64,000 nucleotides of DNA. It comes from Planctomycetales bacterium (GTDB taxonomy: Bacteria > Planctomycetota > Planctomycetia > Isosphaerales > Isosphaeraceae). The stretch lies in assembly GCA_027452145.1 (NCBI GenBank), contig DAIDHB010000304.1:1-64000 (forward strand), written 5' to 3'. Positions 18,219 through 29,316 of the stretch are shown piece by piece. The first letter of the stretch is position 1, and each line of letters begins with the position of its first letter. A model generated the notes under the pieces. It worked only from the letters and a program-made list of their open reading frames with translations. It did not search any database and was not told the origin of the DNA. A program made the position numbers and the translations under genes.

Positions 18219-19778
18219 ATGTGGCAGCGCACCGTTGCGCGGCGGCCGGCGAACTTCGCTGGGCGGGCTCGTCGGAAATGCGAGTGCCCTCGGCCGAACT
18301 CGACCCGGCGCCGACCGGAAGTCGAGCCCCTGGAGGGCCGCCGGCTGCTCGCGACGATCGTCGAGTATCCCCTGCCGACTGCGGCCTCCGGTCCCTTCGC
18401 GATCGCTCCCGGCCCGGGCGGGCAGATGTGGTTCCTCGAGCAGGGCGGCAACCAGGTCGCGTCGATCGATCCGGCCACGCATGCCGTCTCCGCCACCCCG
18501 ATTCCGACGGCCTCCGTGTATGCGACGGGCCTGGCGGTCGGCCCCGACGGCAACATCTGGTTCACCGAGCAGCGGGTCGGCAAGATCGGCATGCTGGACG
18601 TCAAGACCGGGGCGATCTACGAGATCCCTCTGGCCGCGGTCACCACCGATCCGATGGGCATCACCGCGGCGCCGGACGGGCTGCTCTGGTTCGCCGAGGA
18701 AGGCGCGTCGACGATCGCCTCGATCGACCCGGTGACGGGCAAGATCGCCGAGTATCCCATCCCGACCCCGGACTCCGAGCCGACCTCCGTTACGGTCGGC
18801 CCCGACGGCAACATCTGGTTCACCGAGTCCAGGGCGGACCGGATCGGCGAGATCAACCCGACGACCGGCCAGATCACCGAGTATCCGCTCCTCTCGGGGT
18901 CGGCGCAGCCGCAGGCGATCACCGCCGGCCCCGACGGCAACCTGTGGTTCACCGTGTACAGTACCAGCCAGATCGGCAAGCTCGACCCCACGACGGGCGC
19001 CATCACCGAATACGCCCTGCCGGCCGCGGGCGCCCGGCCCTGGGGGATCGCGGCCGGCCCCGACGGCAATATCTGGTTCACCGAGTCCGGCGCGAGCCAG
19101 GTCGGCGCGATCGACCCGGCGACCGGCTCGATCACCGAGTTGGCCACGCCGGGGCGCAACACCGCGCCGACCGGCATCGCGGCCGGCCCCGACGGCAATA
19201 TCTGGTTCACCGAGAGCATGGGCGCGAGCATTGGCGTCGTCGTGCTTAAGCCACCGCCGCCGGTGGTCGACCCGCTCCCGCCGACTGACCCGCCGGCCGG
19301 GACGCAGGGCAGTGGAGGACCGAGCGGGCCCACCGGGCCGGTCCTGATGAGCCTGCAACCGGCTTCGACCGGCGATCCCGGCCCGCCGGCCGGGCCGGCG
19401 ATCCTGGGCGGCCAGTCGATCGACATCGGCAAGGGACGCCACCGGCATTTCGTCGGCTTCCAGCTCGCGCTTGGCGCCTCGCTGAACCTCGCCGCGGCCC
19501 AGGATCCGGCCAATTACCTGGTACTCCAGCAGACGAGGTCCCGTCACCGGGGCGCCGTCCATCCCGTGGGTTTCCGGATCGTCCACGGCCAGTCGAGCGG
19601 CACGGTGCAACTCGTCCTCAAAGGCCATCCGAAGTTCGCCTGGGGCGGCGAGATCGTGTTCAACCCGGACGGCGCCGTCGCCGTCGTCCAGACCCTCCAT
19701 GCCGCCGGCTCGCTCGCACCGGGAACGGTCACCCTGACCATCCTGCCCCACGCCCGCGGCGTGATCATCGCGGGTTGA
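18219..19778 (+). CDS. Secreted seven-bladed propeller protein (virginiamycin B lyase-like/NHL) with LEPR-XLL-type N-terminus
   Basis: A 519-aa surface or secreted protein. The N-terminus is Arg-rich and then reads VEPLEGRRLLA at about 35-45, the planctomycete LEPR-XLL-type signal. Residues of about 50-345 contain seven repeats each ending in (N/L/Q)-(I/L/M)-W-F, six with a near-identical GPDGNIWFTE core, giving a seven-bladed propeller like virginiamycin B lyase. The catalytic histidines of true Vgb are not seen in these blades, so lyase activity is not claimed. A Pro-rich linker and a beta-rich C-terminal domain of about 100 residues follow. Repeat DNA is strongly conserved. An AT-rich stretch near 18058-18075 may hold the promoter. 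Confidence 0.8.
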   Translation: MWQRTVARRPANFAGRARRKCECPRPNSTRRRPEVEPLEGRRLLATIVEYPLPTAASGPFAIAPGPGGQMWFLEQGGNQVASIDPATHAVSATPIPTASVYATGLAVGPDGNIWFTEQRVGKIGMLDVKTGAIYEIPLAAVTTDPMGITAAPDGLLWFAEEGASTIASIDPVTGKIAEYPIPTPDSEPTSVTVGPDGNIWFTESRADRIGEINPTTGQITEYPLLSGSAQPQAITAGPDGNLWFTVYSTSQIGKLDPTTGAITEYALPAAGARPWGIAAGPDGNIWFTESGASQVGAIDPATGSITELATPGRNTAPTGIAAGPDGNIWFTESMGASIGVVVLKPPPPVVDPLPPTDPPAGTQGSGGPSGPTGPVLMSLQPASTGDPGPPAGPAILGGQSIDIGKGRHRHFVGFQLALGASLNLAAAQDPANYLVLQQTRSRHRGAVHPVGFRIVHGQSSGTVQLVLKGHPKFAWGGEIVFNPDGAVAVVQTLHAAGSLAPGTVTLTILPHARGVIIAG

Positions 19779-19924
19779 GCCGGCCCTGGTCCCGCGACGG
19801 AGTGCTCGCTTGCGCCCATCCCGGTCGGCCGCTGCGCCGGTGGTCGGCTGGCCACCTGGGACGAGTCATGTCATAATCTTGGCAGAAGCCTCATTCTCCG
19901 ATCGTCCCGGAGGACCCGACGATC

Positions 19925-20683
19925 ATGTCCACCGCGACCCAACCGCCGCTCCGGCCCGCGGTCGAATACCCGGATAGCGACGGGAATCCCATGGCCGAGA
20001 ACACGTTGCAGTTCCAGTGGATCGTCACGATCAAGGAAGGGGTCGAGGCGGTCTACTGGCACGATCCTGACGTGTTTGTGGCCGGCGACCTCTTGTGGTA
20101 TCCGGTTGAGGGCGTGCCCACGGAGCGCATGGCTCCTGATACCTTGATCGCCTTCGGCCGGCCCAAGGGACGGCGCGGGTCGTACCGGCAGTGGGAAGAA
20201 GGCGGGATCGCGCCGCAGGTCGTCTTCGAGGTCCTCTCGCCCGGCAATCGTGCCGCCGAGCTTCAGCGGAAGTTCGACTTCTACGAGCGGTACGGGGTCG
20301 AGGAATACTACATCTACGACCCCGACACCGGCGACCTGGAGGGCTATCTTCGCCGCGGCGGCCGGCTGCGGAAGATCGACCGGATGGATGGTTTCGTCAG
20401 CCCACGGTTGGGTATCCGGTTCCTGCCGGGAGAAGGCGCGGACAACCTGACGATCCTCGGGCCCGACGGCGAGCGGTTCCGGAGTTTCCAGGAGCTGAAC
20501 CAGGACTACCACGCCGCGGCCCGCCAGACCGAGGAGGTCACGCGTCAGCGCGATGAGGCTGCCCACCGGGCCGAGGAAGCCGCCCGCCAGGCCGAGGAGG
20601 CCGCCCGCCAGCGCGACGAGCAGGCCCGGCGCGCCGCGGCCTACGCGGCGAAGCTTCGCGAGCTGGGGATCGAGCCCGATTGA
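19925..20683 (+). CDS. Uma2 family endonuclease-like protein with C-terminal coiled coil
   Basis: Uma2 (DUF820) proteins share a PD-(D/E)XK nuclease fold; their cellular role is not established. In this 252-aa protein the likely metal-site residues are D72 (PDTLIAFG), E102 (VVFEVLSPGN) and K116 (RKFDFYERYGV), followed by EEYYIYDP. Residues of about 190-245 are a long Glu/Arg/Ala-rich helix with QRDE/AEEAARQ repeats, a predicted coiled coil and a common planctomycete addition. The start is ATG at 19925. It stands alone between a propeller gene and the topoisomerase operon. Confidence 0.88.
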   Translation: MSTATQPPLRPAVEYPDSDGNPMAENTLQFQWIVTIKEGVEAVYWHDPDVFVAGDLLWYPVEGVPTERMAPDTLIAFGRPKGRRGSYRQWEEGGIAPQVVFEVLSPGNRAAELQRKFDFYERYGVEEYYIYDPDTGDLEGYLRRGGRLRKIDRMDGFVSPRLGIRFLPGEGADNLTILGPDGERFRSFQELNQDYHAAARQTEEVTRQRDEAAHRAEEAARQAEEAARQRDEQARRAAAYAAKLRELGIEPD

Positions 20684-20914
20684 ATCGGGCGGCGGGATTC
20701 CTCAAGGGGTCTCGGCCTCGCCACGATCACGCATTTGGGTTCGTGGAATGGCCCCGTCGCGCCGAGTCCTGTTGCCGTTTCCATCGCAGTTCGGCAGACT
20801 ACATTCTGATCCCGGCCAAGGACTTGCAGCCAGGGACCCGACCCCGCGTTCTCTCGGTTCCGCCGGACGATGCCGCCCGGACCGCCGGATTGATCGCGCA
20901 GCCGCCTTGCGGTA

Positions 20915-20923
20915 TGGTATACT
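20915..20923 (+). promoter_or_regulatory. Candidate extended -10 promoter for the topoisomerase operon
   Basis: TGG at 20915-20917 followed by TATACT at 20918-20923 matches an extended -10 element. There is no good -35 at 17 nt. It lies about 125 nt before the topoisomerase subunit A gene. The rest of the 365-nt gap 20684-21048 holds no gene. Confidence 0.45.
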
Positions 20924-21048
20924 TCAATACACTAGCGGGAAGAGAAACTGGGATTGCCGGAAGGGGCCTTTGAGGGTCTGTATGAGTGGGGGACGGCCGG
21001 GAATCGTTGCGGACCGCGTGGGATGTGAGCTGAGGTAGGACGCGAACG

Positions 21049-23598
<2,550 letters not shown>

Positions 23599-23615
23599 GC
23601 TCGATGGAGGCGGAG

Positions 23616-23885
23616 ATGTCGCGACGGCTGCTCGTGGTCGAGGACCGCTTCCTGATCAAGGGGCGTGGCCTCATCGCCTGGCCGGGGATCGAGCCGGGCG
23701 CCGAACGCATCGGCGTCGGCGATCCGGTTGAGCTCAGGCGTCCCGACGGGACATCCCTCCGCCGGCGGATCGGTGGCATAGAGTTAGCGATGGGGGCGCC
23801 TCCCGACAGGAATGCCCCCCTTGTGTTGCTCGAGGATCTCGGGAAGGAAGACCTGCCGGTCGGCACCGAAATCTGGTCTACCTGA
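23616..23885 (+). CDS. Small EF-Tu domain 2-like beta-barrel protein
   Basis: No named function. The 89-aa product reads RFLIKGRGLIAWPGI, GDPVELRRPDG, IGGIEL and LVLLEDLGKEDLPVGTEIW. This order recalls the second domain of translation GTPases (F-x-I-x-G-RG, VGD-V-E, then a ligand-loop 'L-x-G-I-x-K-x-D-I-x-x-G'), without any GTPase domain. ATG 23616 is chosen because GGAGG lies 5 nt upstream; an in-frame ATG at 23604 is possible. It sits 17 nt after parC in an apparent operon. Linkage to topoisomerase genes is probably positional; no functional tie is shown. Confidence 0.65.
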   Translation: MSRRLLVVEDRFLIKGRGLIAWPGIEPGAERIGVGDPVELRRPDGTSLRRRIGGIELAMGAPPDRNAPLVLLEDLGKEDLPVGTEIWST

Positions 23886-23908
23886 TCGTCGCCCCGGGGA
23901 GGACTGGC

Positions 23909-24151
23909 ATGCGCAGAATCGAAGAGCTCAAGGAGATCAAGGATCGGCGCCCGTTCGAGCCGTTCTCCATCCATCTGGCCGATGGGCGCGAGTTGCGGAT
24001 CACCCACCCCGACAGTGTGGCCTGGCACGCGGGCGGAATACCCAGGGTGCTCCTCGTCGCGCATGCCGACGGCTCGAAGTTCGTTGACCTGACGCTCATC
24101 ACCGGCCTGCGTGTCCCGCACTCGGAAGTTGCGAAGGACGCCGGTTCGTGA
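23909..24151 (+). CDS. Conserved small hypothetical protein
   Basis: An 80-aa protein of unknown function. It opens with a charged helix (MRRIEELKEIKDRRPF) and then PFEPFSIHLADGRELRITHPDSVAWH, a pattern recalled from many planctomycete small proteins, followed by beta-strand-like VLLVAHADGSKFVDLTLI. There is no signal peptide or membrane segment. It lies 23 nt after the preceding small gene and 65 nt before parE, so it is probably co-transcribed. The GGGGAGG upstream supports the start. Confidence 0.7.
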   Translation: MRRIEELKEIKDRRPFEPFSIHLADGRELRITHPDSVAWHAGGIPRVLLVAHADGSKFVDLTLITGLRVPHSEVAKDAGS

Positions 24152-24216
24152 CGAACCGCGTTGGCATGTATTGAGGCCATTCGACGTATCGAAAGATTTT
24201 ATACCCGGAACCGCCC

Positions 24217-26139
24217 ATGTCTTCAGCCACCTATACCGCCAAGTCGATCACCGTCCTCGAGGGCCTCGAGGCCGTCCGTCGCCGGCCGGGCATGTACATC
24301 GGCGGCGTCGACAAGGCCGGGCTGCACCACCTCCTGTGGGAGATCGTCGACAACGCCGTCGACGAGGTGATGAACGGCCACGCCAGCCGGATCGTCGTCA
24401 CCCTGCACAACGACGGCCGGACGATGAGCGTCTCCGACAACGGCCGCGGCATCCCCGTCGACGCCCACCCCAAGACCGGCAAGAGCGCGCTCGAGGTGAT
24501 CTTCACCACGCTGCACGCCGGCGGCAAATTTGACAACGACGCCTACAAGGTCGCCGGCGGCCTGCACGGCGTCGGCGCCAGCGTCGTCAACGCCTTGTCG
24601 AAATCCCTCACGGCCGAGGTCCGCCGCGACGGTCAAACCTACATCCAGCGCTACCGCCGCGGCAAGCCGCTGGGCCCCGTCGAGAAGGGCGAGCCGTCGC
24701 GCGGCTCGGGCACGAGCGTCACGTTCACGCCCGACACCGATATCTTCAACGACCAGTCGTATGACCCGGCGTTGATCGCCGAGCGGCTCGAGGTGAAGAC
24801 CTATCTCAACAAGGGCCTGGTCATCCAGTTCGTCGACCAGAAGAACAAGACGAGCGTCGAGTTCCGCCACGACGGCGGCGTGGCCGACTTCCTCGACGCG
24901 ATCAACGTCGAGCGCAAGGACCAGCGGGTCGCCCCCCTGCCCTTCGTGCTCGAGCGCGAGGACCAGAACGACGGCCTGCGGTGCCATCTCGCCCTGTCGT
25001 GGACCGAGGCGACCGACGAGGACGTCCGCTCGTTCGTTAACACGATCCCGACGCGCGACGGCGGTACGCACGAGTTGGGGATGCTCTCGGCGGTCGGCAC
25101 GGCCCTACTCCGGTTCATGGAAACGTACGACCTGGTCAAGAAGAGGATGGAGATCAAGCGGGAGGACATCCGCGAGGGCCTGACCGCCGTGCTGGCCGTC
25201 TGCGTGCACGAGCCGCAGTTCCAGGGGCAGACCAAGGGGCGGCTGAACAACCCCGAGGTGAAGGCCCAGGTCGAGTCGATGGTCCGCCCGGCCCTCGAGA
25301 ACTTTTTGCTCAAGAACAAGAGCGTCGGCGACGCGATCGCCGCGCGGGTGATCCAGGCCGCCCGCGCCCGCGAGGCCAGCCGCGCCGCCGCCAGCCAGGT
25401 GCGCCGCAAGACGGCGATCTCCGGCCGGCTGAATCTTCCCGGCAAGCTGCACGACTGCGACAGCACCGACCCCGAGATCTCCGAGCTGTTCATCGTCGAG
25501 GGCGACAGCGCCGGCGGCTCGGCCAAGCAGGGCCGCGACCGCGACGTCCAGGCCATCCTGCCGCTCAAGGGGAAGGTCCTGAATGCCGAGCAGGCCGGCA
25601 AGGCCAAGGTACTCGACAACAAGGAGCTGACCGACATCATCAGCGCGCTGGGCTGCGGCATGGACGACCAGTACGACCCGGCCCGGCTGCGCTACGGGAA
25701 GGTCATCCTGCTGACCGACGCCGACAGCGACGGCCACCACATCGCGACGTTGCTCCTGACGTTCTTCTACCGGCACGTCCAGGGCCTGTTCGCCGACGGC
25801 CGGGTGTACCTCGCCTGCCCGCCGCTTTACAAGGTCTCGTGGGGCAAGGAGACCTTCTGGGCCTCTGATGACGCGGCCCGCGACCGCATCCTCGCCTCGC
25901 TGCCGAAGAACGCGAAGCCGAATATCACCCGCTTCAAGGGCCTGGGCGAGATGCCGGCCAACCTGCTGTTCGAGACGACCCTCGACCCAGCGCGCCGCCG
26001 GCTGCTGCGCGTGGTCGTCCCCGACGACGACCGGCCCTACACCGACCGCACTGTCAGCGACCTGATGGGCAAGGAGCCCGAGGCCCGGTTCAAGTTCATC
26101 ATGGAAGAGGCTTATACGGCGAAGGATATCGATATCTAG
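24217..26139 (+). CDS. parE: DNA topoisomerase IV subunit B (ParE-like)
   Basis: ATPase subunit, 640 aa. The GHKL domain is seen in EIVDNAVDE, DNGRGIPVD and GGLHGVGASVVNAL; the transducer follows. The TOPRIM part has IVEGDSAGGSAKQGRDR, LPLKGKVLNAE and LTDADSDGHHIATLL; the C-terminus has ITRFKGLGEM. The DADSDG...HIATLL form is the ParE type (GyrB normally has DADVDGSHIRTLL), and no insertion is present. Flanked by the A subunit gene upstream through two small genes, it should form the A2B2 enzyme with it. The start ATG has only a weak GGA upstream, which suits translation from an operon transcript. Confidence 0.87.
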   Translation: MSSATYTAKSITVLEGLEAVRRRPGMYIGGVDKAGLHHLLWEIVDNAVDEVMNGHASRIVVTLHNDGRTMSVSDNGRGIPVDAHPKTGKSALEVIFTTLHAGGKFDNDAYKVAGGLHGVGASVVNALSKSLTAEVRRDGQTYIQRYRRGKPLGPVEKGEPSRGSGTSVTFTPDTDIFNDQSYDPALIAERLEVKTYLNKGLVIQFVDQKNKTSVEFRHDGGVADFLDAINVERKDQRVAPLPFVLEREDQNDGLRCHLALSWTEATDEDVRSFVNTIPTRDGGTHELGMLSAVGTALLRFMETYDLVKKRMEIKREDIREGLTAVLAVCVHEPQFQGQTKGRLNNPEVKAQVESMVRPALENFLLKNKSVGDAIAARVIQAARAREASRAAASQVRRKTAISGRLNLPGKLHDCDSTDPEISELFIVEGDSAGGSAKQGRDRDVQAILPLKGKVLNAEQAGKAKVLDNKELTDIISALGCGMDDQYDPARLRYGKVILLTDADSDGHHIATLLLTFFYRHVQGLFADGRVYLACPPLYKVSWGKETFWASDDAARDRILASLPKNAKPNITRFKGLGEMPANLLFETTLDPARRRLLRVVVPDDDRPYTDRTVSDLMGKEPEARFKFIMEEAYTAKDIDI

Positions 26140-26249
26140 TTTCGATTTTCGACTTTCGGTTTTCAGTCCCTGGTCTTCTCTTCGGTCTTCGGTTTCTTTC
26201 CAGTTCGGAGGCGGGCGAAATCGCCGGCCTGGCTCGAGGCACACCGGGC

Positions 26250-28208
26250 ATGAGTCCACAACGGCGCCGGGCCGTCTGGGGGATCGTCGGGACGGTCGCG
26301 GTGCTCGGCGTCGCGCTGGGGCTGGCGCTCGTGGTCCGGGGCCTCTGGACATCCGGACCGGCCGCCCGGGCGCGCGAAGCCTACGCGCGAGGCGACTGGG
26401 ACCGCGCGGCCGAGATTCTGCGGGCCGAGATCCGGGACGCCGGCGGCCGGTCGGTCGATCCGGGGATCCTGCGGCTGTATGCCCGCTGCCTCGTCCGCCT
26501 GGACCGCGACGCATCGGCGCTGTCGATCTATGACGGGCGCCTGGGCCAGGCCGGCGCCGAGGCCGCGCTCGAACCCGAGGACGCGTTCCTCAAGGGACTG
26601 GCGATCGTCCGCACCGGCCAGCTCGAGGCCGGGCTGGAGGTCTGGCGGCAGGCCCTGGCGGAGAAGCCAGGCGCCGACCACGCCGAGATGCTCGACAATT
26701 TCACCCGGCTCTCGGTCCGGTTGCAGCGGATCGACCAGGCGCTCGACGGCGCCCGTCGCCTGTCGAACCTGCCCGGCTGGGAGGCCCGCGGCCGGTTCCT
26801 GCTGGGCGAGATCAGCGAGCTGGTCGACGACCCGCCCGGCGTCGTGGCGGCGCTCGACGAAGCCCTGAGGCGCGAGCCGGAGGCGCGCGGCGCCCTGTTC
26901 GACGCGGCCCACTTCCGCCGGCTCCTGGCGCGAAATCTCCTGCGCCTGGGCCGTCCGGCCGACGCCGAGGCGCAGCTCCGGATGATCCCGTCTGTTTCGT
27001 CTTCGTCGCCCGAATTGACGCCGGACCGCGAGGCCGAATGGCTGCTGAGCCGGGCCTACCTTCAGCTCGGCCGGATGCCCGAGGCCGGCAAGGCGCTGGC
27101 CCGCTCGGGCGACTATGGCGCCGAGCACCGGCTGATGCCCGAGCCGGCCCCGTTCATCGGCTCGGCCGCGTGTGCTCCGTGCCACCGCGACGAGAGCCGC
27201 GCCTACGACGCGACCCGCCACACGCGGACCTTCTACCACGGCAAGGACCTGCTCGACCTGCCGCGGCCCGAACGGCCCGTCGTCGATCCCGACGACTCGA
27301 AGGTCACGCACGCGATCGAGCGCAAGGGCGACGCGATCGAGTCCTCGAGCCGGATCGGCGACCAGGTGCGCCGGATGGTCGTCGAGTACGCGTTCGGTAC
27401 GCCGCAGCATTATCTCACGATGATCGCGCGGGACGACGAGCGGAACTACCGCGCCCTGCGGGTGTCGTACTTCCACACGCCAGCCGGCTCGGGCTGGGGT
27501 GCGACGGCCGGCGACGTGGGGCACTCCGACACGGTCGACGACCTGCGCGGCCAGAAGATCGACGTCCGCGACGGCGTGGTGCGCTGCCTCTACTGCCACG
27601 TCACCCGCTCGCGCGACTTCCGCGACCCGCCGCCCGAGGGTGGTGCCGGCCCCGAGGCGGCCGACCGCGCCATCGGCTGCGAGCGGTGCCACGGGCCGGG
27701 CGGAAACCACGTCCAGGCGGTGACCAGCGAGCTGCTGGACCGCAAGGGCTCGACTGACTTCGCGATCGTCAACGCCGCGGGCACGCCCGCCTCGACGGCC
27801 AACGGCCAGTGCGCCGAGTGCCACACCGTCGGCCTTCCCTCGCAGATCAAGGGCGACCCCGAGAACCCCGGCTATGTCCGTTCGCCGGGCGTCACCATGA
27901 CGTTCAGCCGCTGTTACACCGAGAGCAATGGAGCGCTGAGCTGCATGACGTGCCACGACCCGCATCGCGAGGCCAGCCACTCGGCCGCCTTCTACGAGGC
28001 GAAGTGCGTCGCGTGCCACTCGTCGCCGAAGGAAGGGGCGAATGCGAAGACGGCCGCGTCGTCCCCGCCCGCCGGCAAGCGGACGGTCTGCCCGGTCAAC
28101 CCCGCCCGCGACTGCCTCAATTGCCACATGCCGAAGGTCCCGATGCCCACCCTGCACGCCCAGCTCACGGATCATTACATCCGTGTCCGAAAACCCGAGA
28201 AGCGATAG
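26250..28208 (+). CDS. TPR and seven-heme cytochrome c family protein
   Basis: A 652-aa membrane-anchored electron-transfer protein. It has an N-terminal transmembrane segment (about 11-31), a TPR-like helical region (about 38-290, repeats such as AREAYARGDWDRAAEIL), then a C-terminal domain with seven CxxCH heme sites at 308-312, 446-450, 477-481, 521-525, 565-569, 586-590 and 622-626. The heme-rich part resembles cytochrome c554-like multiheme families. Electron donor and acceptor are unknown. It starts 110 nt after parE on the same strand; an A/T- and C/T-rich spacer lies between. TPRs fused to hemes suggest a scaffold in an extracytoplasmic complex, which is inference. Confidence 0.85.
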   Translation: MSPQRRRAVWGIVGTVAVLGVALGLALVVRGLWTSGPAARAREAYARGDWDRAAEILRAEIRDAGGRSVDPGILRLYARCLVRLDRDASALSIYDGRLGQAGAEAALEPEDAFLKGLAIVRTGQLEAGLEVWRQALAEKPGADHAEMLDNFTRLSVRLQRIDQALDGARRLSNLPGWEARGRFLLGEISELVDDPPGVVAALDEALRREPEARGALFDAAHFRRLLARNLLRLGRPADAEAQLRMIPSVSSSSPELTPDREAEWLLSRAYLQLGRMPEAGKALARSGDYGAEHRLMPEPAPFIGSAACAPCHRDESRAYDATRHTRTFYHGKDLLDLPRPERPVVDPDDSKVTHAIERKGDAIESSSRIGDQVRRMVVEYAFGTPQHYLTMIARDDERNYRALRVSYFHTPAGSGWGATAGDVGHSDTVDDLRGQKIDVRDGVVRCLYCHVTRSRDFRDPPPEGGAGPEAADRAIGCERCHGPGGNHVQAVTSELLDRKGSTDFAIVNAAGTPASTANGQCAECHTVGLPSQIKGDPENPGYVRSPGVTMTFSRCYTESNGALSCMTCHDPHREASHSAAFYEAKCVACHSSPKEGANAKTAASSPPAGKRTVCPVNPARDCLNCHMPKVPMPTLHAQLTDHYIRVRKPEKR

Positions 28209-28329
28209 GACGCGGTTCCGTCACCTGGCACGGGGCGCCGCCGTTTCCTTCAACACTCAGACCCGCCGGAGAGCCTCGTGCCGAACGGAACCAATGACCG
28301 ATGACCAATGACCAGGGACGAAACCAGAA

Positions 28330-29316
28330 ATGATCGAGGCCGCCGGATTGACCAAGACGTATCGCGTCGCCCAGAAGCAGGCGGGCGTACTCGGCGCGAT
28401 GCGGGGGCTGTTTCGCCGCGAGTACCGCGAGGTGCGGGCCGTGGACGGGATCAGCTTCCGGATCGAGCCCGGCGAGATGGTGGCCTTCCTGGGCCCCAAC
28501 GGCGCCGGCAAGACGACAACGCTCAAGATGCTCTCGGGACTGATCTATCCCTCCGGCGGCGAGGCGAAGGTGCTGGGCTATGTCCCCTGGCAGCGCGCCG
28601 ACGCATTCCGCCGCCAGTTCGCGCTGGTGATGGGCCAGAAGAACCAGCTCTGGTGGGACCTTCCCGCCGCTGATAGCTTCCAGCTCCTGCGCGAGATCTA
28701 CGCGATCCCACCGGCCGAGTTCCGCGCCACGCTCGACGAGCTGACCGGGCTGCTCGGCGTCGAGAAGCTGACCCGCCAGGCGGTGCGCGAGCTCTCGCTG
28801 GGCGAACGGATGAAGATGGAGCTGATCGCGGCGTTGTTGCATTCGCCGAGGCTGTTGCTGCTGGATGAGCCCACGATCGGCCTGGACGTGGTGGCGCAGG
28901 GCATGATCCAGAAGTGCCTGCGCGACTATCACGCCCGCCGCGGCGTGACCACGCTGCTGACCAGCCACTACATGCGCGACGTCGAGGCGTTGTGCGACCG
29001 GGTGATCGTGATCAACCACGGGCACCTGATCTACGACGGCCCGCTGGCGAGGATCGTCGAGCGGTTCAGCGAGACGAAGCTCGTGAAGCTCCAGTTCGAA
29101 GCCGATGCGCCCGACGACCTGGGCCGGTTCGGCGAGGTCGTCCGGCTCGAGGGTCCATTTGCCGAGGTCAAGGTCGGGCGCGGGCAGATCGCCACGGTCC
29201 TCGCGGCCGTCCTCGACCGCCACTCCGTCGCCGACGTGAGCGTCGAGGAGCCGCCGCTCGAGGAGGTCATCTCCCGTGTCTTCGAGGAGGCCCGCGCCGG
29301 TCATGACGCCGCCTGA
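28330..29316 (+). CDS. ABC-2 type transporter ATP-binding protein
   Basis: A 328-aa exporter ATPase. Walker A is LGPNGAGKTTT, with Q-loop VMGQKNQLWW, signature LSLGERMKME, Walker B LLLLDEPTIGLD and switch LLTSHYMRDVE. A C-terminal domain of about 90 residues follows the ATPase core. The sequence is of the DrrA-like/multidrug export class. The signature has LSLGE instead of LSGGQ. It precedes two integral membrane genes and overlaps the first by 14 nt, which indicates one operon. The substrate cannot be read. Confidence 0.9.
   Translation: MIEAAGLTKTYRVAQKQAGVLGAMRGLFRREYREVRAVDGISFRIEPGEMVAFLGPNGAGKTTTLKMLSGLIYPSGGEAKVLGYVPWQRADAFRRQFALVMGQKNQLWWDLPAADSFQLLREIYAIPPAEFRATLDELTGLLGVEKLTRQAVRELSLGERMKMELIAALLHSPRLLLLDEPTIGLDVVAQGMIQKCLRDYHARRGVTTLLTSHYMRDVEALCDRVIVINHGHLIYDGPLARIVERFSETKLVKLQFEADAPDDLGRFGEVVRLEGPFAEVKVGRGQIATVLAAVLDRHSVADVSVEEPPLEEVISRVFEEARAGHDAA

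Noticed and set aside
18219-19778. True virginiamycin B lyase (antibiotic resistance enzyme)
   Set aside because: The propeller repeats match, but the catalytic histidines were not seen and the protein is secreted with an LEPR-XLL-type start.
20684-21048. Leader peptide or small gene before parC
   Set aside because: No frame with a credible RBS and conserved-looking product; only an extended -10 is visible.
26163-28175. 670-codon minus-strand frame opposite the multiheme gene
   Set aside because: Antisense shadow; low-complexity Arg/Gly/Ala composition and no motif.
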